From: Lacibacter cauensis
GTDB taxonomy: Bacteria; Bacteroidota; Bacteroidia; Chitinophagales; Chitinophagaceae
Reading direction: 5' to 3'
Assembly (NCBI RefSeq): GCF_007830055.1
Contig: NZ_VLLE01000009.1
Location: 1 to 51,650, forward strand
DNA: 51,650 bases
A program made the position numbers and the translations under genes. The notes under the pieces were generated by a model, which was not told the origin of the DNA, ran no database searches, and saw only the letters and a list, made by a program, of their open reading frames with translations. This document shows, piece by piece, positions 42,253 to 50,050 of this stretch (position 1 is the stretch's first letter; each line of letters begins with the position of its first letter).

Positions 42253-42624
42253 TTACATTTTCATAGTTCTGTAATGGCAACAATCTGGCAGCTTGTTGTA
42301 AACTGCATCTTCAGCTTTGTACTTTTCGGTATCATTACCCGCAGATGCTATGCTTCTTTGGGCTTTATCTCCAGCATCTTTTTTGAATACGCTGTACTTC
42401 AAAACAAGTATTTGTGTGTACTCATTCCATACAGCCGACTTCACTCCATCTACAGAATATGCCGCAGTTTCAATTCGTCTTTTATCCATACCGCATGTAC
42501 CAGAGACTTTTATTTTTTCTGTTTTGATGCCAATGGTTCTTTCTGTTTTGTCGCTTTGTGCATTGGCAAATGACACTGTAACTACTAAAACGGCTACAGT
42601 AAAAAGCGTTTTTAGCGTTTTCAT
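42253..42624 (-). CDS. Secreted HMA-like protein with degenerate motif
   Basis: This 123-residue protein has a signal peptide (MKTLKTLFTVAVLVVTVSFANAQ). Residues 30-90 follow the HMA (ferredoxin-like) pattern, but the metal loop reads SGTCGMDKRRIETA with one Cys plus Met instead of CxxC. The helix AAYSVDGVKSAVWNEYTQILVLKY matches the second half of the fold. The C-terminus ends in LPDCCHYRTMKM with CC, His and Met that may supply the missing ligands. It is the first gene of the Cus-like operon and probably a periplasmic metallochaperone, like CusF in role but not in fold. Moderately sure. Confidence 0.75.
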   Translation of the reverse strand: MKTLKTLFTVAVLVVTVSFANAQSDKTERTIGIKTEKIKVSGTCGMDKRRIETAAYSVDGVKSAVWNEYTQILVLKYSVFKKDAGDKAQRSIASAGNDTEKYKAEDAVYNKLPDCCHYRTMKM

Positions 42625-42719
42625 TTTTTAAATTTTAAATGTTAGGAAATTTTTTTTGACACATGGAAATGCCAATAGCCCGACAAAGGGATTGTCCGGC
42701 TTCTAAAAAAATATAATCT

Positions 42720-43118
42720 TTAAATCAGGAAAGTTCTGTGGAGAATATAAACAGCAACAGCATTACTTCGGGGAGGTGCATTGCTGACGGGGTTTTCTTC
42801 AGTTACAGAAGAAATTTTTATAGAAGGTAATTCAACATATTCAGGAATAAAGGCTGTTCCCATTATTCCCATCAACTGAAATGAAGATTCGACAATTTTC
42901 TGATCGCTGCTATTCTTTACAAATTTAAGTTCATCCTTGCAGCACCCCTTTTCTTTGGCCTCACTGGTTTTCATTCCGCAGCTGCCACAGGTTTTGGATT
43001 CTTTATGCCCCAAACCCCATTCAGAAAGCTTGCCCATACAGTAGTGCATATGCACAGTAGCACCAGCGGAAGTACTGATGTACAAGACTGCTAATATGAC
43101 TGCTGCGAACTTTTTCAT
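42720..43118 (-). CDS. HYC_CC_PP-type small secreted protein
   Basis: This 132-residue protein has a signal-like N-terminus (MKKFAAVILAVLYISTSAGATV). The marks of the type are HYC in VHMHYCMGKL (about 23-32), CGSCGMK, a central GCCKDELKF, and a C-terminal APPRSNAVAVYILHR. The Cys/His/Met content suggests metal or thiol chemistry in the periplasm. Family members are Bacteroidota-specific and of unknown function. A -7 element (TAACTTTG) lies six bases before the ATG, so it has its own, nearly leaderless, promoter. It lies between the HMA-MauE gene and the Cus-like operon. Confidence 0.72.
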   Translation of the reverse strand: MKKFAAVILAVLYISTSAGATVHMHYCMGKLSEWGLGHKESKTCGSCGMKTSEAKEKGCCKDELKFVKNSSDQKIVESSFQLMGIMGTAFIPEYVELPSIKISSVTEENPVSNAPPRSNAVAVYILHRTFLI

Positions 43119-43124
43119 CTATAT

Positions 43125-43132
43125 CAAAGTTA
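43125..43132 (-). promoter_or_regulatory. -7 element of the HYC_CC_PP-type gene
   Basis: TAACTTTG on the minus strand matches TAnnTTTG and ends six bases before the ATG at 43118. No TTTG box is seen 19-21 bases upstream, so a regulator may be required. Confidence 0.45.
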
Positions 43133-43344
43133 TAATAATCTATTTAGATTTTTCCCCCATTTCTATTACCCCGATACAAAGGGATAAATTTAACTCTATT
43201 AAGTATATGACAAATATCAGCCCGGCACATGAGTTTTGTAAGTATATCGACTATAAGACAATTATTTACAGCAATCCTTCTTTCTTACAAAGATCGCTTT
43301 GAATACTTTCCAGAAAAATTGTCCTATTGATTTTGCTATGGTCA

Positions 43345-44085
43345 TTACAGCATTGTTGTTAACATAATTGCACTCATACCAATCATAAGTGCATCTTCAA
43401 TAATAGTGACGGTGCTCATAGGCAAATTAAATACATCACCAAGGCAGGCACATTTTATTTTACGTTTATTTAAAACACTTTGTAAAACTCCAATAATGCT
43501 TACCGTCATCACCACAAAGGTAACAGAATTGGTGAGGATGGGATTGAAGCCGACAAGAAAGGCTATACCCAAAGCCAGTTCAGTGAAAGCATACACGTAA
43601 CCCCAGCCATTCCATTTTTTTGCAACAATATCATACATGCTGTAGCTCTCAGCAAAACCTTTCAGGTTAAGCAGCTTAAAAAATGAAAACACCAAGAAAA
43701 ACCCGGCCATAAAATGATTCATCCAACGCATCCAGATAAAATTTCCATTTATATACTCTGTAAGAAAAGTAACACCCGTAATATAACCGAATATCAACAA
43801 GATTGGTTTATAAGTCGCTATCCATGACTTTCCCTCTTCTTTTTCTATCGCCGAAACAACAGTATGAATTTGAGGATGCGTTTCTGATAATTGGTATTTA
43901 GGATAATCATTTAGGGCAGCTTTCAAATCCTCAGTTGCTATATGCTTATCCATATCAATAACCGCTTCTCCTTTTGATAAATCAATACTAACATTTTTAA
44001 CTCCTGAGACTTTTGATAAAAGTCCCTGCACTTTAGCCTGGCAACCACCGCAGGTCATTCCGCTAACGTTATAAGTATGTGTCAT
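43345..44085 (-). CDS. HMA domain fused to MauE/DoxX-like membrane domain
   Basis: This is a 246-residue protein. Residues 1-70 are an HMA domain with GMTCGGC (Cys12, Cys15). From about 90 on come five membrane helices of the MauE/DoxX type, with KCACLGDVFNLP before the last helix; Cys-x-Cys here is typical of redox-linked MauE proteins. The HMA domain is at the cytoplasmic-looking N-terminus. The combination suggests transfer of electrons or a metal ion across the membrane coupled to a CxxC carrier. It follows the HMA-AraC regulator gene by about 76 bases, in the same direction. Function is inferred from domains. Confidence 0.82.
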   Translation of the reverse strand: MTHTYNVSGMTCGGCQAKVQGLLSKVSGVKNVSIDLSKGEAVIDMDKHIATEDLKAALNDYPKYQLSETHPQIHTVVSAIEKEEGKSWIATYKPILLIFGYITGVTFLTEYINGNFIWMRWMNHFMAGFFLVFSFFKLLNLKGFAESYSMYDIVAKKWNGWGYVYAFTELALGIAFLVGFNPILTNSVTFVVMTVSIIGVLQSVLNKRKIKCACLGDVFNLPMSTVTIIEDALMIGMSAIMLTTML

Positions 44086-44161
44086 AGTAATAATATTAAT
44101 GACACAAAGTTCCCGCAGCAGGGCCGTAACAATGTTATAGAATTATGGGAAAGAGTTATAC

Positions 44162-44731
44162 CTATTTGTAATGAACCTTATCCAATGATTGGCGATGGGT
44201 ACTACCAATTTTTTTAAAATGACGTGGCGTAAGGCCGGTCACTTTCTTAAACTGTGCAGATAAATGAGAAACGCTGCTATAACCTAACCTGTAAGAAATT
44301 TCACTAAGGTTTAATTCTCCATATACAATCCATTCTTTTACCTTTTCTATCTTTTGCAAAATAAAAAACTGTTCAATCGTAATGCCTTCAACTTCAGAAA
44401 ACAAACGGGAGATATAACTATAATCTTTATTCAGTGATTTGCTTAGAAAACCGCTAATGCTAAAATGTTCTTCTACCTCACCAGACTGCACTTTCTTGAT
44501 CAGCAGGTTTTTTATTTGTTCAATTTGTTTCTGCTTCTGGTTATCTAATAATTCGAAACCCAACTTTTCCAAGGCTTCGTTAAGCTGTTCGATTTGTTTT
44601 TTCGTTGGAACTTTTGCAAGTTCTGCTTCTCCCAAACTGATATTATTGATTTGAAGATGTAGTTTTTCCAGTTCTTGTCTTACAACCAGGATACAACGAT
44701 TGCAGACCATGTTTTTGATATACAGGATCAT
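44162..44731 (-). CDS. AraC-type regulator with HMA-like metal-sensing N-terminus
   Basis: This is a 189-residue protein. The N-terminal 75 residues look like a shortened HMA domain: MILYIKNMVCNRC has Cys10-x-x-Cys13 in a beta-alpha-beta setting (CILVVRQELEKL, then a helix pair). From about 88 two AraC-type helix-turn-helix motifs follow: SISGFLSKSLNKDYSYISRLF and LSEISYRLGYSSVSHLSAQF, ending with TPRHFKKIG. It should sense a soft metal in the cytoplasm and activate the adjacent HMA-MauE and Cus-like genes. Most copper regulators in other phyla are CueR or CopY, so this is a different solution. The DNA target is not known. Confidence 0.85.
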   Translation of the reverse strand: MILYIKNMVCNRCILVVRQELEKLHLQINNISLGEAELAKVPTKKQIEQLNEALEKLGFELLDNQKQKQIEQIKNLLIKKVQSGEVEEHFSISGFLSKSLNKDYSYISRLFSEVEGITIEQFFILQKIEKVKEWIVYGELNLSEISYRLGYSSVSHLSAQFKKVTGLTPRHFKKIGSTHRQSLDKVHYK

Positions 44732-45012
44732 TGATACTATTTATTAAGGAGGCGAAGATACTAAGTCTATGGCTCCCGTTAATTAGTTGAATTTCAACCC
44801 CTTTAAACAGCAAAAAACTAAAGAAATCCAAAGCGCAGTCTTCTTAGGCAGAGCTATTAAAATAAATAAACAATTTCCATTACCCTATAAGCTTTCAATC
44901 AGAAATATTAATTTTGAATCGGTTGTTCCATATTGTAAATCCGTGAACATAACACACCTGACTGTTATAGGGTTTTGATTAGTTGTTTGTTGCTAAATGA
45001 AAATACTTGAGT

Positions 45013-45747
45013 ATGGAATTAACTTTATCCAATGGGAATCCCCTGAAATTTGAATCTGGATTACCTTCTGATTACTCCGGACCAATTCTTCGTGGAGCTA
45101 CTTCATTTCAAGCCAAATCAAATCTTGCGGAGCTGGTTATCCAGGAATTGCACGGGGAGTATTATACGATTCGTTTTCTTATTGGAAAGTTTTTGAAAAA
45201 AGTTAATGCAAAAGGTTGGATACATTCCAACGGGCTGTACAGTTACTTTATGCTTAAGAATGGAACCCGCAAACGGATCAATACTATCGGGAACCTGCAC
45301 ATAAGGCAAGATCAATATGCCTGTTTCTATACAGAATCTTCAGACTGCAGTGCAGTATTTGAAAAGACTAATGAATTCAGGGCACTCGATGTTTTTTATT
45401 CGCCAAAATTGTTAGAAGAACTGCTGCCTTTCTTTCCTGAACTGAAGAATGTGTTGCTTTCATCATCGGGAATAATATTACCTGGGAAACCGTGCTGGAG
45501 CCTGCCATGTATGAAAGAAATTATCAACCAAGTTCTTAATTGCCCTTATGATAAAGCTACCAGGCAATTTTATTTTGATTTGAAAGTGAGGGAACTTTTG
45601 TATCAATTACTCGAAACAACATTTAAAAAAAATCCCTCACAGCAATACTTTACGCCATTTGAAATAGCCCGTATTCACGAAGTAAGAGATATTCTTGAAT
45701 CATACATATCTAAGAAACCACCTTCTATCTGTAAATCGTCAGCATAA
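45013..45747 (+). pseudogene. AraC-family regulator truncated in its DNA-binding domain by an IS element
   Basis: This frame starts at ATG 45013 and codes about 244 residues. The N-terminal part (ligand or dimer domain) is intact up to FTPFEIARIHEVRDILESYISKKPPSI, which is the usual entry to the AraC helix-turn-helix (compare ...EIAREILxxxxxxPPSI). It then ends after ICKSSA with TAA right at the left end of the IS3 element. The DNA-binding domain, about 80 residues, is missing, and no continuation is found after the IS right end. A non-functional gene is therefore likely. The gene is divergent from the HMA-AraC regulator. Confidence 0.8.
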
Positions 45748-45810
45748 AGTGGACTAAATAGGTTTAATTTTAAGAGAGTGTTTCCATTATTCATTTTTAA
45801 AAAGAGTAAC

Positions 45811-46164
45811 ATGGAAAAGAAAGTCAAGCAGTCCACAGAAAACTTCATTAAGGATATCCGCCGTAAAACACGCAGGATATTTTCCTCAGAACAAAAGATC
45901 ATGATTGTAATGGAAGCACAACGTGGAGAATCTTCCGTTGCAGAGATCTGTCGTAACCATTCAATTGCTCAGAGTGTATTTTACAAATGGAATAAAGAGT
46001 TTATGGAAGCTGGGAAAAAAAGACTGGCCGGTGATACAGCCAGAGAAGCAACCAGCGATGAAGTGGCCGATCTGCGTAAAGAAAATCAACGGCTAAAAGA
46101 AATGGTTGCAGATTTAATGCTGCGGTATACAATTGTAAAAAAAAGCTTGGACATGCTGGACTAA
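45811..46164 (+). CDS. IS3-family OrfA
   Basis: This is a 117-residue protein from ATG 45811. It has a helix-turn-helix of transposase type (FSSEQKIMIVMEAQRGESSVAEICRNHSIAQSVFYKWNKEF) followed by a leucine-zipper-like helix (VADLRKENQRLKEMVADLMLRY), as in IS3-family OrfA. It binds the terminal repeats. The C-terminal frame crosses an A-run used for frameshifting. Confidence 0.9.
   Translation: MEKKVKQSTENFIKDIRRKTRRIFSSEQKIMIVMEAQRGESSVAEICRNHSIAQSVFYKWNKEFMEAGKKRLAGDTAREATSDEVADLRKENQRLKEMVADLMLRYTIVKKSLDMLD
46137..46145 (+). promoter_or_regulatory. Slippery A8G site for -1 frameshift between OrfA and OrfB
   Basis: Eight A followed by G in the overlap zone, with the orfB frame open from before this point down to its ATG at 46185. 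The orfB frame is -1 relative to orfA, as needed for the OrfAB transposase of IS3 elements. This is a classic A-rich slip site. Confidence 0.75.
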
Positions 46165-46184
46165 ACGAAAACTATCAGAAGCAT

Positions 46185-47189
46185 ATGCGATTGACAGCAG
46201 CAGAAAAGCAGGAAATCATCTGGATGGTTGAACGATCTGATCTTGGGGTAAACCGAACACTTCATCAGCTTGGTATACCGAAAAGCACTTTTTACAAGTG
46301 GTACAGGGCATATATAGCGAATGGACTAATTGGCTTGGAATATAAAAATACAGGAAGCCGTCAACAGTGGAATACAATCCCACAGGTCGAAAAGAATTTG
46401 GTTGTTTCAATTGCTCTTGAGTTCAGTGAACTGTCACCCAGGGAGCTGTCTTGTAAGCTAAGTGATGAGCAAAAGATTTTTATCTCTGAATCAAGTGTAT
46501 ACAGGGTCCTGAAAGCAAAGGGCTTAATTACATCTCCGGCTCATATTCTGTTAGCAGCAGGTAATGAGTTCGACAAGAAAACGCTGTTTGTACATGAGAT
46601 GTGGCAAACCGATTTTACGTACTTCAAAATACTTGGCTGGGGCTGGTATTACCTGAGTACGATTCTGGATGATTACAGCCGCTACATTGTTCACTGGGAG
46701 TTGTGTAATACGATGAAGGCAGAAGATGTTCAATTAACCGTTAAACAGGCGATCAAAAAAGCAAAGCTCGGCAAAAGACAACGACCTGTTTTGTTGAGCG
46801 ACAACGGTGCCTGTTATGTATCAGGTGAGTTGAAAGATTATCTTTCTGCGGTTAAAATAAAATCAATTCACGGACGAGTTGCTCATCCGCAAACACAGGG
46901 GAAAATTGAACGGTATCATCGATCCATGAAAAATGTAGTTAAGCTGGACAACTATTATCATCCTGAACAACTGAAAGAAGCTATCAGCGAATTTGTAGAG
47001 TACTACAACAACCAACGTTATCATGAATCACTGAGCAACGTAACGCCTGCAGATGTATATTTTGGGAGACAGGAAGAGGTTTTAAAAGAACGTGAACGAA
47101 TAAAAAAAGCATCATTAAAAAAAAGGAGACAACTTTTTTTACAACAAAAACTTTTACATTTAAACAAAGAAATACTCTCTAACAACTAG
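46185..47189 (+). CDS. IS3-family OrfB transposase (DDE integrase core)
   Basis: This is a 334-residue integrase-like protein. The helix-turn-helix NRTLHQLGIPKSTFYKWYRAY is at 20-40. The DDE core shows HEMWQTDFTYFKILGWGWYY (first D), VLLSDNGACYVSG (second D), and HPQTQGKIERYHRSMKN (E). It ends with YYNNQRYHESLSNVTPADVY, the usual IS3 motif. It is read as an OrfAB fusion after a -1 shift or alone. The full-length catalytic triad indicates an intact and potentially active element. Confidence 0.93.
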   Translation: MRLTAAEKQEIIWMVERSDLGVNRTLHQLGIPKSTFYKWYRAYIANGLIGLEYKNTGSRQQWNTIPQVEKNLVVSIALEFSELSPRELSCKLSDEQKIFISESSVYRVLKAKGLITSPAHILLAAGNEFDKKTLFVHEMWQTDFTYFKILGWGWYYLSTILDDYSRYIVHWELCNTMKAEDVQLTVKQAIKKAKLGKRQRPVLLSDNGACYVSGELKDYLSAVKIKSIHGRVAHPQTQGKIERYHRSMKNVVKLDNYYHPEQLKEAISEFVEYYNNQRYHESLSNVTPADVYFGRQEEVLKERERIKKASLKKRRQLFLQQKLLHLNKEILSNN

Positions 47190-48348
47190 TACACTTTGGT
47201 TTGACGACATACACTTTCTCCTCACCAGGTTCCCATCTGTCAAAAAGATTAATGTATGGCTCATCTTCAATAACTATAAAATCATCGTCCTTAATTTTTG
47301 TTTCAATAAGGGAATACGCCATCTGTCGTATATCACCAATCAATTCCATAGCCCTTCTTCTTTCCAAAAGATTTTTTTCAGAAAGCACCCGGCTAATTTT
47401 TTCACTTAGCTTCCGGTTAGAATCAATCACTTTTCGGCCAGACACATGCAGGAAACGTTTCAGGTGTTTTAAAAATCGATCATTATTATAATCAATATTG
47501 TGTTCATTTAAAAGTTGGTAAAGCCTTTCTGTAAGTTGTGTAAATTCTTGTTGCCTTCTTTCATCCATCAAAAACTCCCAAAATGCTTTGAAGCTTTTTC
47601 CTTGCGGTTTCTGGTCAATATCATCGAGAGCATCAAGGGCAAATACTAACAGTGTTCCTTTAGCTACATCCTTTTCCGTGTATTTCCGTTGAATATCTTT
47701 TCGTATTTGCTCAAAGTTTTGTTCTACTTCGCTAAAGTCGGCAAGCAGTTCCCTTGCCATTTTATTTAAATCGTAAAACTGTTCCTTTATTTCCGTTTCG
47801 TCAAATACCGACGGCTTCTTTCCTGATTTCAGCAGGTTTATTTCATCTTCAATGGCCCATTTTTTCTTTTGAAGTTCTTCTATTCTTGCTTCTGCATCTT
47901 CATTGGTTTGTTCAATCATTTTCTGAAGCTTGAAAAAAATATCCTTGAACCGGCTGTTGGTTCCAACATGCTCTCTGCGTTCGAGATCAGAAAGCCATTT
48001 CAAAGCTTTGATGGTATCAGGCGTTAACTCATGCAGATCTTCTCCTTCGTCATTGGGGTATTTTCTTAAAAAACCGCTATTGCTCCATTTATCGATATAC
48101 TGAGCGGCTCTTACCGAAAAATCATCAAATAGTGTCCCTGCCTCCAGTTCTTCATCTCTTTCTTCATACGACAGTTCTTCCATGTAGCCTTCCAGTTTAC
48201 TTCGCAGTTCGCTATTGGTAATAGTAGTTATGTTAGCATCAGAAAATACTTTTTGAAAAAAAGAAATAATAAACGCAGCATTTTTTGCCCGTAAAAGCAA
48301 TAAAGGTTTAGCAGTTTTAAACTGTAGAAGGATTTCCTCAAAGGTCAT
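47179..48348 (-). pseudogene. jetA: Truncated DUF3375 protein (Wadjet JetA remnant)
   Basis: This 389-residue frame starts at ATG 48348 with TFEEILLQFKTAKPLLLLRAKNAAFIISFFQKVF, the DUF3375 start. It continues through FSVRAAQYIDKWSNSGFLRKY and a long helical kleisin-like region to DRWEPGEEKVYVVKPK, where the IS end supplies the last codons and a stop (CTSC). JetA of Wadjet systems is about 480-500 residues, so roughly the last 100 are lost. In Wadjet the order is jetA-jetB-jetC-jetD; B, C and D would lie leftward and are absent. Wadjet cleaves closed-circular plasmids; this copy must be inactive. It is preceded by a RadC-like gene in the same direction. Confidence 0.78.
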
Positions 48349-48402
48349 TCCTCAAAATAGCAAATTTTGATTAAAAGAATGAAATAGAATGGTTTAAAGG
48401 AG

Positions 48403-48876
48403 CTATATAAGCCCCTCATCAGCAAAGGAATAGTAACCTTCACTGGATATGATTATGTGGTCCAGCACCTTAATATCGTGGTAGCTGGCCGCTTCTTTTA
48501 TTTTAAGCGTTAATTCCTCGTCGGCACGGCTGGGCTTTAAGTTGCCGCTGGGATGGTTATGCGATAATACAATTGATACAGACAGGGACTTAATAGCGGC
48601 GGCTAAAATCAATCTTGGATCAGCTACTGTGCCCGTAATGCCGCCTGATGAGGCATCGTAAACGCCGGTAACCCTGTTAGCCCTGTTCAGAAATATTACT
48701 TTAAACTCTTCCAGCATGTCAATTTTGTTTTCATCCCAAACCTGCTTGAGTATGTTATAAATATCCTTTGAAGAATTTACTTTGGGTCGTTCGGAAGCTT
48801 TCACTTTTGTTTTATAAACCAATTCTACTTCTGCTACTCTTGTCCATTCCGGAAATTGCATTGCTAACTGTTCCAT
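48403..48876 (-). CDS. radC: RadC-like MPN/JAB metalloprotein
   Basis: This is a 157-residue protein of the JAB (MPN) type. The metal site motif is visible in IVLSHNHPSGNLKPSRADEELT (His-x-His and Ser-x-x-Asp type, about residues 108-125), followed by LDHIIISSEGYYSFADEGLI. The helix-hairpin-helix domain of full-length chromosomal RadC is missing, as is usual for copies on plasmids and integrative elements. Its biochemical role is unknown despite the name. It lies 54 bases upstream of the jetA remnant, in the same direction, and downstream of the caspase-like gene. Together with SSB and DUF932 it supports a mobile-element context. Confidence 0.9.
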   Translation of the reverse strand: MEQLAMQFPEWTRVAEVELVYKTKVKASERPKVNSSKDIYNILKQVWDENKIDMLEEFKVIFLNRANRVTGVYDASSGGITGTVADPRLILAAAIKSLSVSIVLSHNHPSGNLKPSRADEELTLKIKEAASYHDIKVLDHIIISSEGYYSFADEGLI

Positions 48877-48920
48877 AACATTTCATTTAATGATTTAAAA
48901 ATTAATTATGGAACATCATC

Positions 48921-49031
48921 CGCCTTTTGGCGACCAAGGCAATGAAGCAACGGAATAAATAGTATCTGATAGAATGCAGGAATAGTTTTCCTTATGCCGG
49001 AATTTCATTGCCGCCACGGAGACAAAAGGCG
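48921..49031. repeat. Long imperfect inverted repeat between RadC and caspase genes
   Basis: CGCCTTTTG (48921-48929) and GGCAATGAA (48938-48946) reappear inverted as TTCATTGCC (49004-49012) and CAAAAGGCG (49023-49031), with short unpaired parts between. The 57-base centre is AT-rich and includes AGGAA/TTCCT pairing. It is in a 195-base space without any gene. It could be a regulatory RNA leader, an origin-type site or a recombination site. Confidence 0.5.
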
Positions 49032-49071
49032 AACTTTGTGAGGAATTAATGAAAGGGAAAATCAGAACCTA

Positions 49072-49950
49072 TTAATCAGAATTATTTGCTATTAAAGCAA
49101 TCCCAATTAAGAGTAAGCCAAAGGTTAATGCTCCGGAATTTGATGGCTCTCTTCGTGGCATCGTTCGGGGTTTATTGTAATTGGAGGGATTTGAATAAAC
49201 TGTCTTTGCTTCGCTTTTAACATACACAGCAAACGGAACCTGGAGATTGCCGATTGAATAAACAATTTCGGGTTCTTGTTCATCGCCTGCCTGTTTAATC
49301 ATTTTCCTGGCTTTCCAAATTGACTGCTCTATACTAATGGGTGCATATAAATCATTACACTGGATCTTCCTTGTACTTAATATGAGGTTTGTGGTGAATA
49401 CACCACCTTTCCCTTTTTTATCCTCCCATGAGGCAAACCCGCTTTTTGTAGCATGGATTATTTTCTTTCCAACCGGCGATTGTAAAATATAATTATCAAA
49501 AGCCTCTCTTTCCGGATAATAACCATCAAATGGCAACCATTCTTCCTCCTCCGGAATACCACTGATTGCAGGATATTCTTTTTCACGGCAGGCGTCAATT
49601 ACTATTAATTGCCGGGGGCTATTATTCAGCAGAAAAAAGTCAGAAACATCTGCATCACATAAGCATATTTTTCTTTCTCCGATAGTATTCTCATAACCAT
49701 GACCGGCATAATAAACAAAAAGATAATCTGCGATTATGTTCTCAATAATTGCAGCTAATTCTGCAATGCCCGGATTCCATAGCACTTGTATCTCGTTATC
49801 CTTCCATTTACCTCCTCTTGAAGAAAGCAAGTGATTGGTGATATTCGTAACATCTGTTGAGGCACTATACAAATAATCCACACCCTCAGTACCAGGGCTA
49901 CCAATTATCAGGGCTTTCCTGACGGGTTCTATTTGATTAGTATAGCGCAT
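49072..49950 (-). CDS. Caspase-family (C14) protease with C-terminal membrane anchor
   Basis: This is a 292-residue protein. The caspase fold begins with RKALIIGSPGTEGVDYL. The catalytic His is in VYYAGHGYEN (about 79-88) and the Cys in LIVIDACREKEY (about 119-130). The S1-pocket-like strand and HATKSGFASWEDK follow. A linker rich in Asn/Pro/Arg precedes a single membrane helix near the C-terminus (ALTFGLLLIGIALIA). Prokaryotic caspases act in stress and phage-triggered cell death, often with sensor partners. None is directly fused here. It has its own promoter, with a -7 element four bases before the ATG. A membrane-bound protease of a mobile element is inferred. Confidence 0.85.
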   Translation of the reverse strand: MRYTNQIEPVRKALIIGSPGTEGVDYLYSASTDVTNITNHLLSSRGGKWKDNEIQVLWNPGIAELAAIIENIIADYLFVYYAGHGYENTIGERKICLCDADVSDFFLLNNSPRQLIVIDACREKEYPAISGIPEEEEWLPFDGYYPEREAFDNYILQSPVGKKIIHATKSGFASWEDKKGKGGVFTTNLILSTRKIQCNDLYAPISIEQSIWKARKMIKQAGDEQEPEIVYSIGNLQVPFAVYVKSEAKTVYSNPSNYNKPRTMPRREPSNSGALTFGLLLIGIALIANNSD

Positions 49951-49954
49951 TATC

Positions 49955-49986
49955 CAAATTTACCGATACAATTAATCTTCACCAAA
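49955..49986 (-). promoter_or_regulatory. Promoter of the caspase gene
   Basis: On the minus strand TTTG (49983-49986) is followed by 20 bases and TAAATTTG (49955-49962), a perfect TAnnTTTG. Only four bases (GATA) remain before the ATG at 49950, so the mRNA is probably leaderless. Confidence 0.72.
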
Positions 49987-49990
49987 CCCC

Positions 49991-50044
49991 AAGCTGCCCC
50001 GCCATTTTCTAAACTCTACCATAATGTTGCGGGGCAGCTTTTTT
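49991..50044 (+). terminator. Strong terminator-like hairpin on the plus strand without a plus-strand gene
   Basis: AAGCTGCCCCGC (49991-50002) pairs perfectly with GCGGGGCAGCTT (50029-50040), 12 bp, with a 26-base loop, followed by a run of six T. No plus-strand gene precedes it. It may end an antisense transcript, or the stem may have another role near the caspase promoter. Confidence 0.55.
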
Positions 50045-50050
50045 GCAAGT

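Larger units (their letters stand above)
45746..47197 (+). mobile_element. IS3-family insertion sequence
   Basis: This is an element of about 1450 bases with an orfA and an orfB on the plus strand. The ends read AAAGTGGACTA (45746-45756) and, inverted, AAAGTGTACTA (47197-47187), 10 of 11 matching, with further similarity AGAGAGTGTTT/AGAGAGTATTT inside. The bases just outside (CAT left, GGT right) form no direct repeat, so no target-site duplication is visible. It is flanked by two genes cut at the element ends, a truncated AraC gene and a truncated DUF3375 gene, so a deletion or recombination occurred here. Confidence 0.88.

Noticed and set aside
42678-42700. Hairpin GCCCGACAA/TTGTCCGGC before the HMA-like gene as a terminator
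   Set aside because: It has one mismatch and no T run on either strand in the right place; it could be chance.
44643-44831. Small minus-strand frame overlapping the HMA-AraC start
   Set aside because: It lies in another frame of the regulator gene and its promoter region and shows no protein-like features.
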